Origin: Auxenochlorella pyrenoidosa
Taxonomy: Eukaryota > Chlorophyta > Trebouxiophyceae > Chlorellales > Chlorellaceae
Assembly: GCA_001430745.1 (NCBI GenBank)
Contig: KQ482011.1
Location: forward strand, 282,999-297,292
Length of the DNA: 14,294 bases
Reading direction: 5' to 3'
Under the pieces are notes generated by a model, which saw only the letters and a list, made by a program, of their open reading frames with translations, had not been told where the DNA came from and ran no database searches. Both the position numbers and the translations under genes were made by a program. Of the stretch, positions 1 through 10,000 are shown piece after piece. How positions within the stretch are numbered: the first letter of the stretch is position 1; every line of letters starts with the position of its first letter.

Positions 1-27
<27 letters not shown>
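1..27. repeat. (AC)n dinucleotide microsatellite
   Basis: An uninterrupted AC dinucleotide run of about 13 units opens the window and may extend beyond its left edge. It grades into an A/G-rich stretch up to about position 56. It lies in the intron after the third visible exon of the GT90-type gene, so on the sense strand it reads as (GT)n. Confidence 0.95.
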
Positions 28-31
<4 letters not shown>

Positions 32-73
32 AAAACAAGAAAGGAGAAGAAAGAACCTGTCAAGCGACCCTGC

Positions 74-1493
74 CTGCAAACTCAATGTTGGGTAGCCCGA
101 AGCGTCGCGCCGCGTCCTGTATCTGCTGCACCATGAAGTAGTGCAGCCCCTGCTGGCCGTGGTTGCCCCACCGCTCCATGCCGCCGCTGGTGACCAACAC
201 CTGCACCGACAGCATCAGCATCATCACATTGAGCGGCAGCAGCGGGCATCATCATATTGGGCGGCAGCAGCGGGCCTCAGGGATACTGATCAAGGGCACC
301 CCCTTGTTGGAAGTCTGCCCACACGGCTGGGTGGGAGCGGTGCGCGATGCTTGTCCCAGACGCTTGCTGCTGGCATGCGCGACTGGCGGGGCGTGCGCTG
401 ACTATGCCGCCAATGGCGAGGCCGGGGGGCGCCCCTTGCCGCCGATGCCCGGCGGCAGTGTGCCCCAGCCCAAAGCAGCTGCAAGTCTGCAGTGCCAAGC
501 TGCACCACCAACACGGGGCCACAGGCTGGCCTCACCTCATTCTCCCAGACTACAAAACGGAAGCGCGAGTTCTGCTGCGCAATCAGCAGGTTGGGGTGGT
601 GGGTCTGGGGCGTCCTGCCATACGGGGGGGGCGCCCAGGCGAGCGGTGTACGGTCAACAGGGTCGGTGCCTGTGCTGTTGTGCAGTGAGCCCCCAGCAGC
701 GGCAGGCAACAGCCGAGGGAGCTGCGCACGCCGTGATCCCTGCAAACGGAAGGCAGCACTGCTGCATGCAGACAGCAGCTGCTGTGCCTCTGTGTCACAA
801 GTCAACGCAGCAGCCACAGGTAGAGCTGTGCCCATGCCTTGCTGCCAGCTGTGTCAGCAAGCCAGCAGCCAAGCACCCTCACCCCGCGGCGACGTCATGC
901 CCTGCTGGCGCCACCGGCAGGCAGGCGTCCATATCCTCTCTCGTCACGCCCCGCTCATACCAGGGCCGCAGGCTGTCGAAGATGCCGGAGTACAGCGGCT
1001 CGTGCTTGGCGCACTCCTCCGGAAGCTCGTAGCCATCGGGCACTAAGCGGCCCGCCGCAGGCGCCTCGGCTGCGGCGGCCTGCTCTGGCTGCTGCAGCGC
1101 CTGCTGCTGTGCCTGCCGCTGTGGCTGCTGTACAAGCACTGGCTGCACGTTCTGTTCATGCTGCCGCTCGATGCGCTGCCCTGCATCTGCGCCAGCCACT
1201 CGGGCTGCATCAAGCTGCACTAGGCGACGCTCGCAGACGCTGGCGGCGGCGCCGGCACTGCTGGAGGAGCACCCGTACAAGGTTTGGAGAACCTGCAGCA
1301 CATGAACATGCAGTTTCCTAAGTTCTCGGAAAAAATCACAACCCGCACAGCGATAAAGACCAGCCAACTCGAGACGGCACTCGGGCCACCTGCTCACCGC
1401 TCCTGCAAGCAATCCCAGCAGTCCCGAGGTGACGATCCAAAGGCAGATCCGCGGCAGTCCTGTCAAGCGGGGGGGGCCTGGCAACCTCGCCAT
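74..1493 (-). CDS. GT90/CAP10-type glycosyltransferase, N-terminal exons (3' end outside window)
   Basis: Probable Golgi/ER type II glycosyltransferase of the GT90 (CAP10, plant DUF821) family. Three exons fit in phase: 1493-915 (193 codons), 604-536 (23 codons) and 200-74. The start ATG at 1493 is followed by a hydrophobic stretch (residues about 16-33, ICLWIVTSGLLGLLAGAV) that looks like a signal anchor. A Gln/Ala-rich stem follows at about residues 105-150. The family cue is IFDSLRPWYERGVTREDM at about residues 171-188, which recalls the 'DL-PW...GIT' block of plant GT90 proteins. Exon 2 (RFRFVVWENE) and exon 3 (RRFGLPNIEFA) fit the strand and 'PDVEF' region. Donors at 914 and 535 are GTGGCG and GTGAGG. 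The third appears to be a GC donor (CAG|GCAGGG, at 73). The catalytic C-terminal part is outside the window. The part of exon 1 around 1290-1490 is AT-richer and is the least certain. Confidence 0.6.
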
Positions 1494-1767
1494 TTACCCC
1501 TAGTGGCGCTGTTAGCAGGGAGAGACGAGCAGCATAGCTGCAAGTGATCACACTTGTCGCTTATCGAGTATCAAGGACACAGGGGAGAAGGACGTCATGG
1601 CAAAGTGGCGGTCCCGCTGGGTGCTCCCTGCTCCATGCTCCGCCCACCGCTGACAACGCGCCAGCTAGCTTGATACATGTGCACGCAGCGCACCCACCCA
1701 TGCGGGCAGGCGCATGCTGCGCTGCAGGCTGGCACTCCATTTGCTTGATGGCAGCAAGCGCACGCGC
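1494..1767. other. Intergenic spacer between NAD(P)-binding gene and GT90 gene
   Basis: About 274 bases hold the 3' flank of the NAD(P)-binding gene and the 5' flank of the GT90-type gene, both on the minus strand. I see no TATA-like box or minus-strand TGTAA signal. The base composition is locally less GC-rich between about 1500 and 1580, as expected for a promoter flank. Confidence 0.5.
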
Positions 1768-3230
1768 TCACGCAGCGGCAGCAAAGCCGACGCGGCGGTG
1801 CCGGAGCGGCCCATTCGGCGCCAGGTGCTGCACCATGGCCGCCGCCACTTGGTCATACGATGGCCCCACCAGCTGCTGCTTGATGGCCGCCACGGCCGGC
1901 AGCAGCAGCGGCGCGGGCAGCAGCGCCGCCCAGGGCGGCAGCCTGGCTGGCAGCTCATCCACGGTGACCCTGGCAGGCACAGCAGGAGCGTCACTGGGGC
2001 CCGTGGGTTCTGTCATCACCCCCGGGCAGGCAAAGCTCCAGTCCAGGGTGTCATACTCTGGGCGCTGCAGCAGCTCCAGATTGCGCTTGTGCAGCCTGCG
2101 CTGGCGGCAGGTGAGGCGGCACCGGCGCGGCAGTCGGGGGCAGGCAGTCGGCACCCCCTCAGCGCAGGGCTGACAGTGCACAGCAGGCACACGCACGCCC
2201 AGCGCGCACAGCGCACCTGTACTTGGGGAACGGAAAGCCCGGAACATCCACCAGCATGATGTGCCGCCCAGGCAGCTCCAGGGCCCCTGAGGCAGGGCGG
2301 CAGTTGGGGGGGGCCAGAAGGTATGTTCGACGGGCAGGAAGCAGCCAGCCCCGCACACGGCAGGCGGGCAGAACTGTGCAGGCAGCGCCCTGCACCGCAC
2401 TGTGGCCTGGCTCGGCATGTGTGGATGCGCAACAGCTCCAGCTGGTGGCGCCAGTCAGGCAGACGCAGCCCCAGTGAGCAACAGCTCCAGCTGGCATCGC
2501 CAGGCAGGCAGACACAGCCCCGAAGAACAGCCTTGGGAAGCCACAAGAATTGGGCCTGGCCCGGGGGCTGGCTTGCCTGCGCCGCCCAGCACCCAGAGCC
2601 GGCGGGGGCCCACGAGCGCGGCGTTTGCGGCCTGCACAGCTGTTGTGACCAGGCGCTGCAGCTGCAGGCCGTCTTCGGGGGTGTCCCCAATGTACCCCGC
2701 GGCCTGCATGCGCGATGAGCAGGGAAACGAGAGCAAGGGCACAAGTGATGGGTAGGGGGCGGGTGATGGGCAGGGGGCACGTGATGGGCAGAGAGCGGGG
2801 GGGCGCATGCTATGGCAAGCGGCCAGGGCTTTGGCTGCCAGTGTAATGTCGACCCATGGCAGAGGCTTGCAGGCCTGCCGACGAGCAGGACGCGGGTTGC
2901 TCAGCGCAGTGCATGCCTGAATGGCAGGTGGCTGTACGCCGCAGCAGCGGCGACACTGGCGGGTGCAAATGCAGCACTTGAGGTGCATGGGGCACGCTCG
3001 CCCTCCACCTGTATGCATGCGTCGTGCCCCGCCATGGCCGCGGCCAGCGACTGTGCGTCAGACGCGTCGCCCTCCACGACGCGCACTCGCTGGAGCAGCT
3101 CGCTGCCGACAGCTGCCCGCAGGCGCTCGGAGCAGCGCACGAATGCGGTGGCCTCGTGCCCAGCGTGCACCGCCGCCGCCAGCGCGCGGGAGCCCAGCCG
3201 CCCGCCTGCGCCGAGCACGATGACGCGCAT
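1768..3230 (-). CDS. NAD(P)-binding Rossmann-fold protein (NmrA/flavin-reductase-like atypical SDR)
   Basis: Complete four-exon gene: 3230-3009, 2703-2577, 2286-2217 and 2095-1768. The sum is 747 bases, encoding 248 residues plus stop, and codon phase is preserved at all three junctions. The protein opens on beta-strand 1 (MRVIVLGAGGRLGS), with the dinucleotide motif GAGGRLG at residues 7-13. Arg32 after strand 2 (TAFVR) is the usual hint of NADPH preference. GDASD follows at 54-58. The C-terminal half has KRNLELLQ and LDWSFACPGVMTEP (157-170), typical of NmrA/BVR-B-like proteins, where the region around LDW...CPG closes the substrate pocket. The sequence ends with GPSYDQVAAAMVQHL and RRRVG-like residues. 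The start is chosen because it begins directly on the fold; upstream in-frame codons (to 3347) are Cys/Pro-rich and unconvincing. Intron 2 uses a GC donor (GCAG|GCAAGC, at 2576). No transit peptide is evident, so it is likely cytosolic. The substrate cannot be inferred. Confidence 0.85.
2431..2521. repeat. Two-copy direct repeat (42-base unit, 49-base period) in an intron
   Basis: Positions 2431-2472 and 2480-2521 are two copies of a 42-base unit beginning AACAGCTCCAGCTGG and ending CAGCCCC, separated by 7 bases. They differ at only a few positions. Both lie inside intron 2 (2576-2287) of the NAD(P)-binding gene. This looks like a small local tandem duplication. Confidence 0.85.
2745..2798. 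repeat. 18-base minisatellite, three units, next to a splice acceptor
   Basis: GTGATGGG recurs at 2745, 2763 and 2781, giving three 18-base units of the form GTGATGGGYAGGGGGC plus two bases. The third unit is degenerate. It lies in intron 1 (3008-2704) of the NAD(P)-binding gene. On the sense strand it is a C-rich pyrimidine block about 40 bases upstream of the acceptor at 2704. Confidence 0.85.
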
Positions 3231-4070
3231 GGCCCCTGCCCAGGTGTGAAGAGGCGGAGGCACGCAGAAAACCTGCATCCAAATTGAAAACGGGATGCAC
3301 GTGGCCATGCAGCAGGGCGGGCGCGCCAGCAACAGCAGGCATCGCACTGGCGGTGCAGGCGATCGGAGGAGTGCCTATTTGATGCAGCAAGGCGACACGA
3401 CAATCTCCCTAAGAGCAAGAGCACCTTGGCGTGCTGAACGCAAGACGCAAACCCTGCCGCCGTCAAGTGTGGAACGGCGGAACTGTCGGCAGGAGCAGTG
3501 AGGTTTACTGTTCGAGCAGGTTGATCACGCTGCGACGGCCGCATGGACCGGGAGTGCCAACTTGCTGATGCTCCCGCATGTCGCACACAGCACCGCCCCA
3601 TCTGCTGATGCCCTGTAAAGGTAGCTTGAACCAAGTTCAGTGTGCACGCTAATTTGCCTGGATTGCTGTGTGCAACTCCATGCTTGTGGCCTTCTTCATT
3701 TGATTACTCATGGAGGCACGCGGCATCAATCCAAACCATTCGTTCAAGTCAGCTCGACTGCCCATGCTGGCCCTGAGTTCTAAGAGTGGCGATTAGCTAG
3801 TCAATGTCCTTAAATCTCTACGCTCCCCGGCAGCATAACGTCTGGTCAGCAGTTCGAAAACACAACGACGTGTCTGTAGTAAACAACAGCATACAGAAAA
3901 ACCGGGCGCCCCGAAAGGTCGCAGCAGTGGTCCCTGCAAAACAGTGCAGAAAGAATGGTATGCAAGCTGGCCGCGCTACATACAGGCGGGCGCCGCCCAG
4001 GGCAATGCAGCCCCGCGGCAGGCCGTTCAGGCGTTGTGCAACGGCACCTGTGCCGTGCTGCGCCGCCTGC
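3231..4070. other. 840-base intergenic region, no gene seen
   Basis: Lies between the stop of the coiled-coil/rhodanese gene (4071) and the start of the NAD(P)-binding gene (3230). It should hold the 3' UTR of the first and the promoter of the second. The stretch from about 3640 to 3910 is clearly AT-richer than the surrounding genes. A TGTAA at 3614-3618 is on the plus strand, the wrong orientation for the neighbouring genes. Short ORFs here have no recognisable domain. Confidence 0.55.
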
Positions 4071-7000
4071 TCAGGTGCGTGCCAGCTGGCCGCCGCCGCT
4101 GCGGCGGCGACGCCCCTTGGAGTCAAACACGGTAAACCATGCGTGGAAGCCTCTGCAGCAGGGGCATAGCAGAGCCCGGGTCGATCTGATGCATGCGTGG
4201 CCGCTGCCCGCAATGGCCCTGTGCCACTGGAGGCCAGCCATGCCCACCCCACCACACAGGATGCCCGCCCAGTTGCCCAAAGACACACATATGCGTGGGC
4301 GGCGCATGGAGCAGGCTGCACGTGCGCGACGCACCCGGCCTGCGCGCCGGGCGAGCGCTGCGCTGCATGCAGCGCAGGCAGCCCTACGCCCTAAACAATC
4401 GGAGGAGGAAGGCTGTGTGAACCTCTGCAGCTCAACCCCTGAAGCCAAACAGCCGCGTGCACCCCGCGTGGCATGCTGTGCACATCTGCAGCTCACCCCC
4501 TGAGGCCGACCAGCCGCGTGTACCCGGCATCCTCCAGCATCGTGAGCGCCTCGATCGAGTAGGCCTGGCCGTCGCTGCAGCCCACCAGCAGCGGCGTGTC
4601 CTTTGAGGGGATGGCCATCTCGACCTGCGGGCCGTCGGGGTGGATGGGTGGGGGGGGGCGGGCAGTTGGGCAGGCGCATGCAGCACATGGGCCGCGCCCG
4701 CAGTGGGTGCCCACAGCTGCAGACATCGTCGGGGCAGGGCTCGGCAGTCCGCAGGCACGCGCAGTTGTAAAATGCTGATCCAACATTAGAAGAAGTCTCG
4801 GTTCTCAGAGTGCGCTGGGCTGCTAGGAGAGCAAGCAGGCGGCGCGCACCGTGCCCCGGAAAGAAAAAAAAACAAGCACCCACCTCCTCCAGGAAGCCCT
4901 TGTTTGGCTGGCGCTCCACCTCCTTGCTGCGGCTCTCCGGGTTGTACACCCAGCGCGAGTGCTGCAGCGGCACGTTGGTGCAGCCGCGCACGCGGCCCAC
5001 CTGCGGGTGGGGAGGGGACGCCGCAGAAGCAGAGCCCTTGCAGGGTTGAGCCGTGTGCGACAGGGCAGGCGGCAGGCGGGTGGAGAACGCGGCCTGGTAT
5101 CTCCTCGCTAGCTGCACCCGTGGCTGCACGTGCAGCAGGGCTGGGGCCCAGCGGTACTGCACATCGTCTCCGCCTCCAGCCAATGCGGCAGCGGCAGAGG
5201 GACGACACCCGGAAGGGCAGGGGCAGCGGGCGGCAGCGCACCACATCCAACTCGAGCTCTGGCCGCACATCCAGCAGCGTGTACCCGCCCCGCTCAATCA
5301 GGCACTGCAGCAGGGCAGCGGAGCAGCCCTTGGTCAGGAGGGTGAGGTGATGAGGGAGAGGGCCCAGCACCGGTCAAGAGCGAGCGAGCGAGAGAGCGAG
5401 CGAGCAAGAGAACACAGCACAGCTTGAGCGTGAGCAAGCAGCTGTGCACAACACAGCAGGCCTTGCACGCAGGCAGGGCAACCAGGGGGCTGGCGGGCCA
5501 CAGGCCGCGCACAGATATGCAGCGCGCCGCACTGGGCGACGCCGCCGTGCCCGGCTGGGCAGCGGGCCCGCGGCGGCGGCATGCCACAAAAGCGCCAGGC
5601 CCTCAGGCGAGGGGGCGTTGCCCGGCCCGGCCCGGCCCAGCTCACCCGCGCCTCCTCCACGTCTGCCACCGCCTTGGCAGGGAAGGCATTCAGCACCTCG
5701 CAAGTGAAGGCGGGGTCAGTCCACTCCCGGATGGACGCGCTCGGCGGCGACCCTGGAATGGCTGCAGGCGGTTGGAGGCAGGGCGGGGCACCGACGGCGG
5801 CGTTAGGAGGCGCGGCGGCGGGGGCAAAGTCCCTTGCGGCGGCGGGGAGTAGTGGTGTCAGGGGACACTTCCAAAAGCGCCTGCAACCCAACGCCTTGCC
5901 CGGCGCGCACCGCGCTCGGCCACGCCTGGCTGCTAAACCCGCACGGCCCCAGGCTCACCAGCGGCAGTCTCTTGCACCCAGGCGGGGTGCTCCTTGGGCT
6001 CGGGCTCCAGCCCAAACCGCCACCGCTGCTGCGCCTCGCCCTCCTCTGCCGCCGCATCCGGCGCCTGCTTGGCGGCCGCGGGCCCGTGCCCGTTGGTCGC
6101 CTCTGCCGCCTGCTGCTGCTGCTGCTGCTGCTCTGCGAGCTGCTCCGACAGCCCGTTGCCATTCACCTGCTCCTGCTGCTCGGCCGCCGGTGTGAGTTCG
6201 TCCTGCTGCTGCTCACGCTCGGCGGCCCTGTCTGCCGGCTGCTCCTTCACCTCGTTGGCCGCGGCTCCATTCAGCTGCACCTGCCTATTTTCTTGCTGGG
6301 TGAGCTCAGCGGCAGCAAGCTGCTGCTGCGGGGCGGCGGGCGGCTCGTCGGGCGCCGGCGCCCAGGCCCGGGCTGCACCCCGCTGCTGCTCCTCCTTGCC
6401 TAGCAGCTGCTGCTCCGGCTGCTGCTGCTGCGGGGCGGGAGGCAGGCGCCCGTTGACGGGCCCCTGCTGCTCCTCCTGCCACAGCTGGGGCATCTGCTCC
6501 AGCTGCTGGCCCAGGCCGTTCGGGGCGCCCGGCAGGGCCTGGACCAGGCCGGTGGCGGCCAGGGTGGTGCGCAGGCGCTGCAGCTCGGCGGCGCTGCGCC
6601 GACGCAGGAGCGCCACGTCGGCGGTGATGCGCTGCAGCTCGGACTGCTTGTTGGCCAGCTCCAGCTGCAGGGGAGGCGGGGCGGAACGGGTTGACCATCA
6701 CAGAGTTGACCATCACAGGAGTTGGCCATCGCAGAGTTGACAAAGGACAGAGGCCGAGAAGGACCGCAGAGGTGCCCCCACAGCTGGCCCCTCAAAAGCC
6801 TGATGCACGCTGTTGCCAGGCCGTGCTGACTGTTGCAGACGCCGGGCCCTCAATCCAGGCATACCCCTGGAGCATGCTGTCGATCGCCGCTGCCGCCTGC
6901 TTCGAGTAACCCACCTGAAGGTTGGCGACGCGCCCCCGCTCCGCATGCAGCTGCTCCAGCGCATCAAAGTATTTTTGGTTCACGTCACGCAGCTGCTCGG

Positions 7001-10000
7001 CAGCTGCTGCATCCTGCCCTGTCTGTTGCTCCGCCAGCGCCTTGGCAGCCTCCAGGCGCTCCTGCAGAGCAACGGCGGCGGGAATCAAATAATGAGTCGA
7101 TTAAAAAACCAACGAAAGATGCGCCAAAGTAGGCGAGAGCAGCCAGCGGAGCTTGCAAGCAGGGGTAGCCTGAGCAGGCCACTGAGCCTTGCTGCAGGCA
7201 GCACCTACAGGCAGGCAGGCTGGGCAGCAAGCAGCAAGCAGGAGCATCACCCAGATCAGGACAGCGCACAGGTGGTGCATGGCATGGCGCTGTTCAAGCA
7301 CACGGTGTGGGGGTTGGTTTTCGACCGCATCGCAGCAAGGGGCATGCATCTACTCATTCACACACCAGCAGGCTGGAGTTGCGGGTGCGCTCCAGCTCCA
7401 ATTCCTCCTGCACGTCCCGGAAGCGCATTGCCGCCGCCTCCTGCGCCGCCGAGAGAAAGCAAGAAAGAAAAAATTGCGCCCGTGGGCATGGGTTGAGGAG
7501 ACTGGCCATGATGGGGTGGGCAGCCCTTGCAGGCTGTCCCTGGCCAGCCACACCAGCTGTACGCCAGCTGGACACCAGCTGTACCTGCGTCGCCGCCAGC
7601 TCCTGCACCCGTGCCGCCAGCTCGCCGCTGCGCTCCTGCTCAATTGCCAGCTGTTCCAGCGCGGCCTGGGCCGAGGCAGAGGCCTGCACGTTGGGGGCAG
7701 GGCACGGAGGAGCTGCCAGGTGGGTTCCTGATTGCTCGGAATGGCGTGCGCATCCATGCCAACGCGCTCGATGCATTTGCCTTGCGCAGGCAGGAGCCTG
7801 GCAGCTCAGGCGCCGGGAGCTGCAAGCGCCCTTCGAGCATGACACAGGTGGCAGGCAGGCAGGCAGCCAGGGCGGCTGGCACCCTGAGACAGCGCCTCAT
7901 AAATGGCTTGCTGCCAACAGAAAATGCAGAGGCGCAGGGGCGGCAGGGGGCGCGCCGACGGGCTTGCCTGCTGCGCCTGCTGCGCCGTCGCCGCCACCTC
8001 CTCCAGCTGCTGCTGCAGCTGCTGGGAGCGCGAGCGCTCCGCCATCAGCTGCTGCATGACCGACATGAAGTCGTTGCGCTGCGCCAGGGACGCGTCCTCC
8101 TGGGCCTGCAGGGCAAGGGCATGGGCCGGGCGGGGGTGTGGGGTGTGGGTGGGTGGGTGAGTGTGTGAGTGTGTGGGGGTGGGGGGGCAGGTCAGGTTTC
8201 AGCTGGGCATTCAGGGCCAAGCGGTTGCCTGGCACGCGCTAGACAGGTGAGGGTTGGACACGGCCGACTCAAACGCGCGTGGCGACCAGCTGGGAAGAAG
8301 CCAAATCTGGGCGCACTGCGCAGCGCCAGGGCCCCTGGCTCGCCTTTTTCATCTCCTCCGCGGCCCGCGCCTTGGCCTCAGCTTCGATGCGCGCCAGCGC
8401 CATCTGCGTCTCTGCGGCCTGCTTGGCCTCCCGCACCGCCGCCAGTGAGGCGCTGACCTGCGGGGCGGGCGGTCGTTGAACAGTGGGGTCCCACCGACGG
8501 TCAACGCCGTCTCTTTCGACAGCGGCGCGCCCAGTGTGCTGGGGCAGCGCAGCAGGCGGCAGGGCACAGCGCTGCCGGTGCAGGAAGCCGCCGGCGAGGA
8601 CGCTAGCAGCGCCGGGGCCCGCGCTTCCTCCAAGCCCTTTTTGCCAATCCCCTGCAGAGCGTTGACACCAGTCGTGCATCAAGGTGTAGAGAGCCTTCCA
8701 GAGCAGCACCCACCTCTTCCAGCGACTGCTGCAGGTCCTCGGCCCGCTGCTGCAGCACATCCGCCCGGCCCTCGGCCTCTGCCCGGGCCGACTGCTCCGC
8801 CTGCACAATGCCCAGGATGGTGGCGGCCTCCTGCGGGGCGGCAGGGCGCAGGGCGCGCGGCGCGCGGCGCAGCAACCTTGTTTGGAATTTGAGCTGGTGG
8901 AGGCAACAAAGCGCCGCCCTGCAATGCAGCTAGCCAGACTGGGCCAGGCGGGCACACAACAGCCGCTGGGCGCTGGCAGCTGGAGGGGCGGGACGGCATC
9001 TGCTCCGGGCGCTGCGCACCCGCGCTCGCTCGTCGGCGATGCGCTGCTCGATCTCCGCCTCCACCTCCTCTGTGAAGCGAGACTTCACCTCTGCCTCCAG
9101 CACCGAGTCGGTGCGCCTGCGCTCCAGCTCAATCTGCGCAGAGGAGGCGAGGCAGAGGGGCCGGCGCAGAGTGCGTCGCCTGAACCTTGAGGTGCTGCCT
9201 GCAAGGCATGCTGTGTGCAGGGCTTGCGGGGCGGGAGGAGGGCCCGGGCCAAGGCGGCACGTCCGGCTGCAGGAAGCGTGCATGCCCAGCGCGCTCTCAG
9301 CAGCCCCAGGCCGCATGCAGGCCGGGCTAGCACAGCAGCACCCACCTTGCGCATGCCGGAATCCAGGTAGGCGCGCACGCCGCCCAGCACGCCGGCCGCC
9401 GCCGCCCCGCTGGCCGCAATCGCGGTGAACAGGCTGGGCTGCGCCTTGCGCATCTCCTCCATCTGCTGCTGCTTCTGCAGCAGCTGCTCCTGGCTGGTGT
9501 AGAGCAGCCGCTGGGTGGCTTCCAGCTCCCACTGCGCGCGCTGCAGGGCGTCAGTTTGAGTTCGGAGCTCGCGGAGCAGCTGGCGCACGCTGGTGGGGTA
9601 GGCTGGGAGGTCTGCTGGCGGGAACGACTCCAGGGCCGCCGCATCCACGGCCTGGGCTGACCCCGCGGCCTGCAGGGCACGCGCAGGGGCGGCATTTGAA
9701 CGGGGTCGAACTGTGCGTGGCCGGCGGCGCGCGCCCGGGCGGGACGCGCCAGCGGCAGCCTGATGCTGTCGACCGGCCCGCATGCGTGTTCATTGTGCAG
9801 CGCAAGCGATGAACAGCGCAGGGTCGCCGGCGAGGGCTCACCACGAGGGGCGCTAGGGCAGCCCCGAGCAGCGCTCCCTTCCAAGCAGCCGGCTTCTGGC
9901 TGCCCGCGCCTTCGGGCTGATCATTGTCCTGGCGCTGAGCGGCGCGAGCGACCAAGCGACGTGCCGGGCGGTGGCTTTTAGACGAGCAGACGAACGCCGG

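Noticed and set aside
163..1032. Long plus-strand open frame of 289 codons
   Set aside because: It lies opposite the GT90-type exons and their introns and shows no domain. GC-rich DNA leaves long antisense frames open by chance.
2431..2521. CRISPR-like direct repeats
   Set aside because: There are only two imperfect copies with a 7-base gap, inside a eukaryotic intron, and no array or cas genes.
3614..3618. TGTAA as a poly(A) signal in the 840-base spacer
   Set aside because: It is on the plus strand, whereas both flanking genes are on the minus strand, and no plus-strand gene precedes it.
4071..5297. Continuous 408-codon minus-strand frame
   Set aside because: It reads through introns. 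Only the pieces matching exon 13 and the last exon carry rhodanese-like sequence; the rest is intronic.
5334..5891. Separate rhodanese gene starting near 5891
   Set aside because: The open frame there begins with TTG, not ATG, and no good ATG precedes the conserved part. A GTGAGC donor at 5958 and a CAG acceptor at 5753 join it in phase to the coiled-coil exons. The two-gene model is kept only as an alternative.
5994..6740. Plus-strand open frame rich in Cys, Ser and Ala
   Set aside because: It is the reverse reading of the CAG-rich exon 10 (CTG/TGC/GCT runs read as poly-Leu, poly-Cys or poly-Ala), not a cysteine-rich protein.
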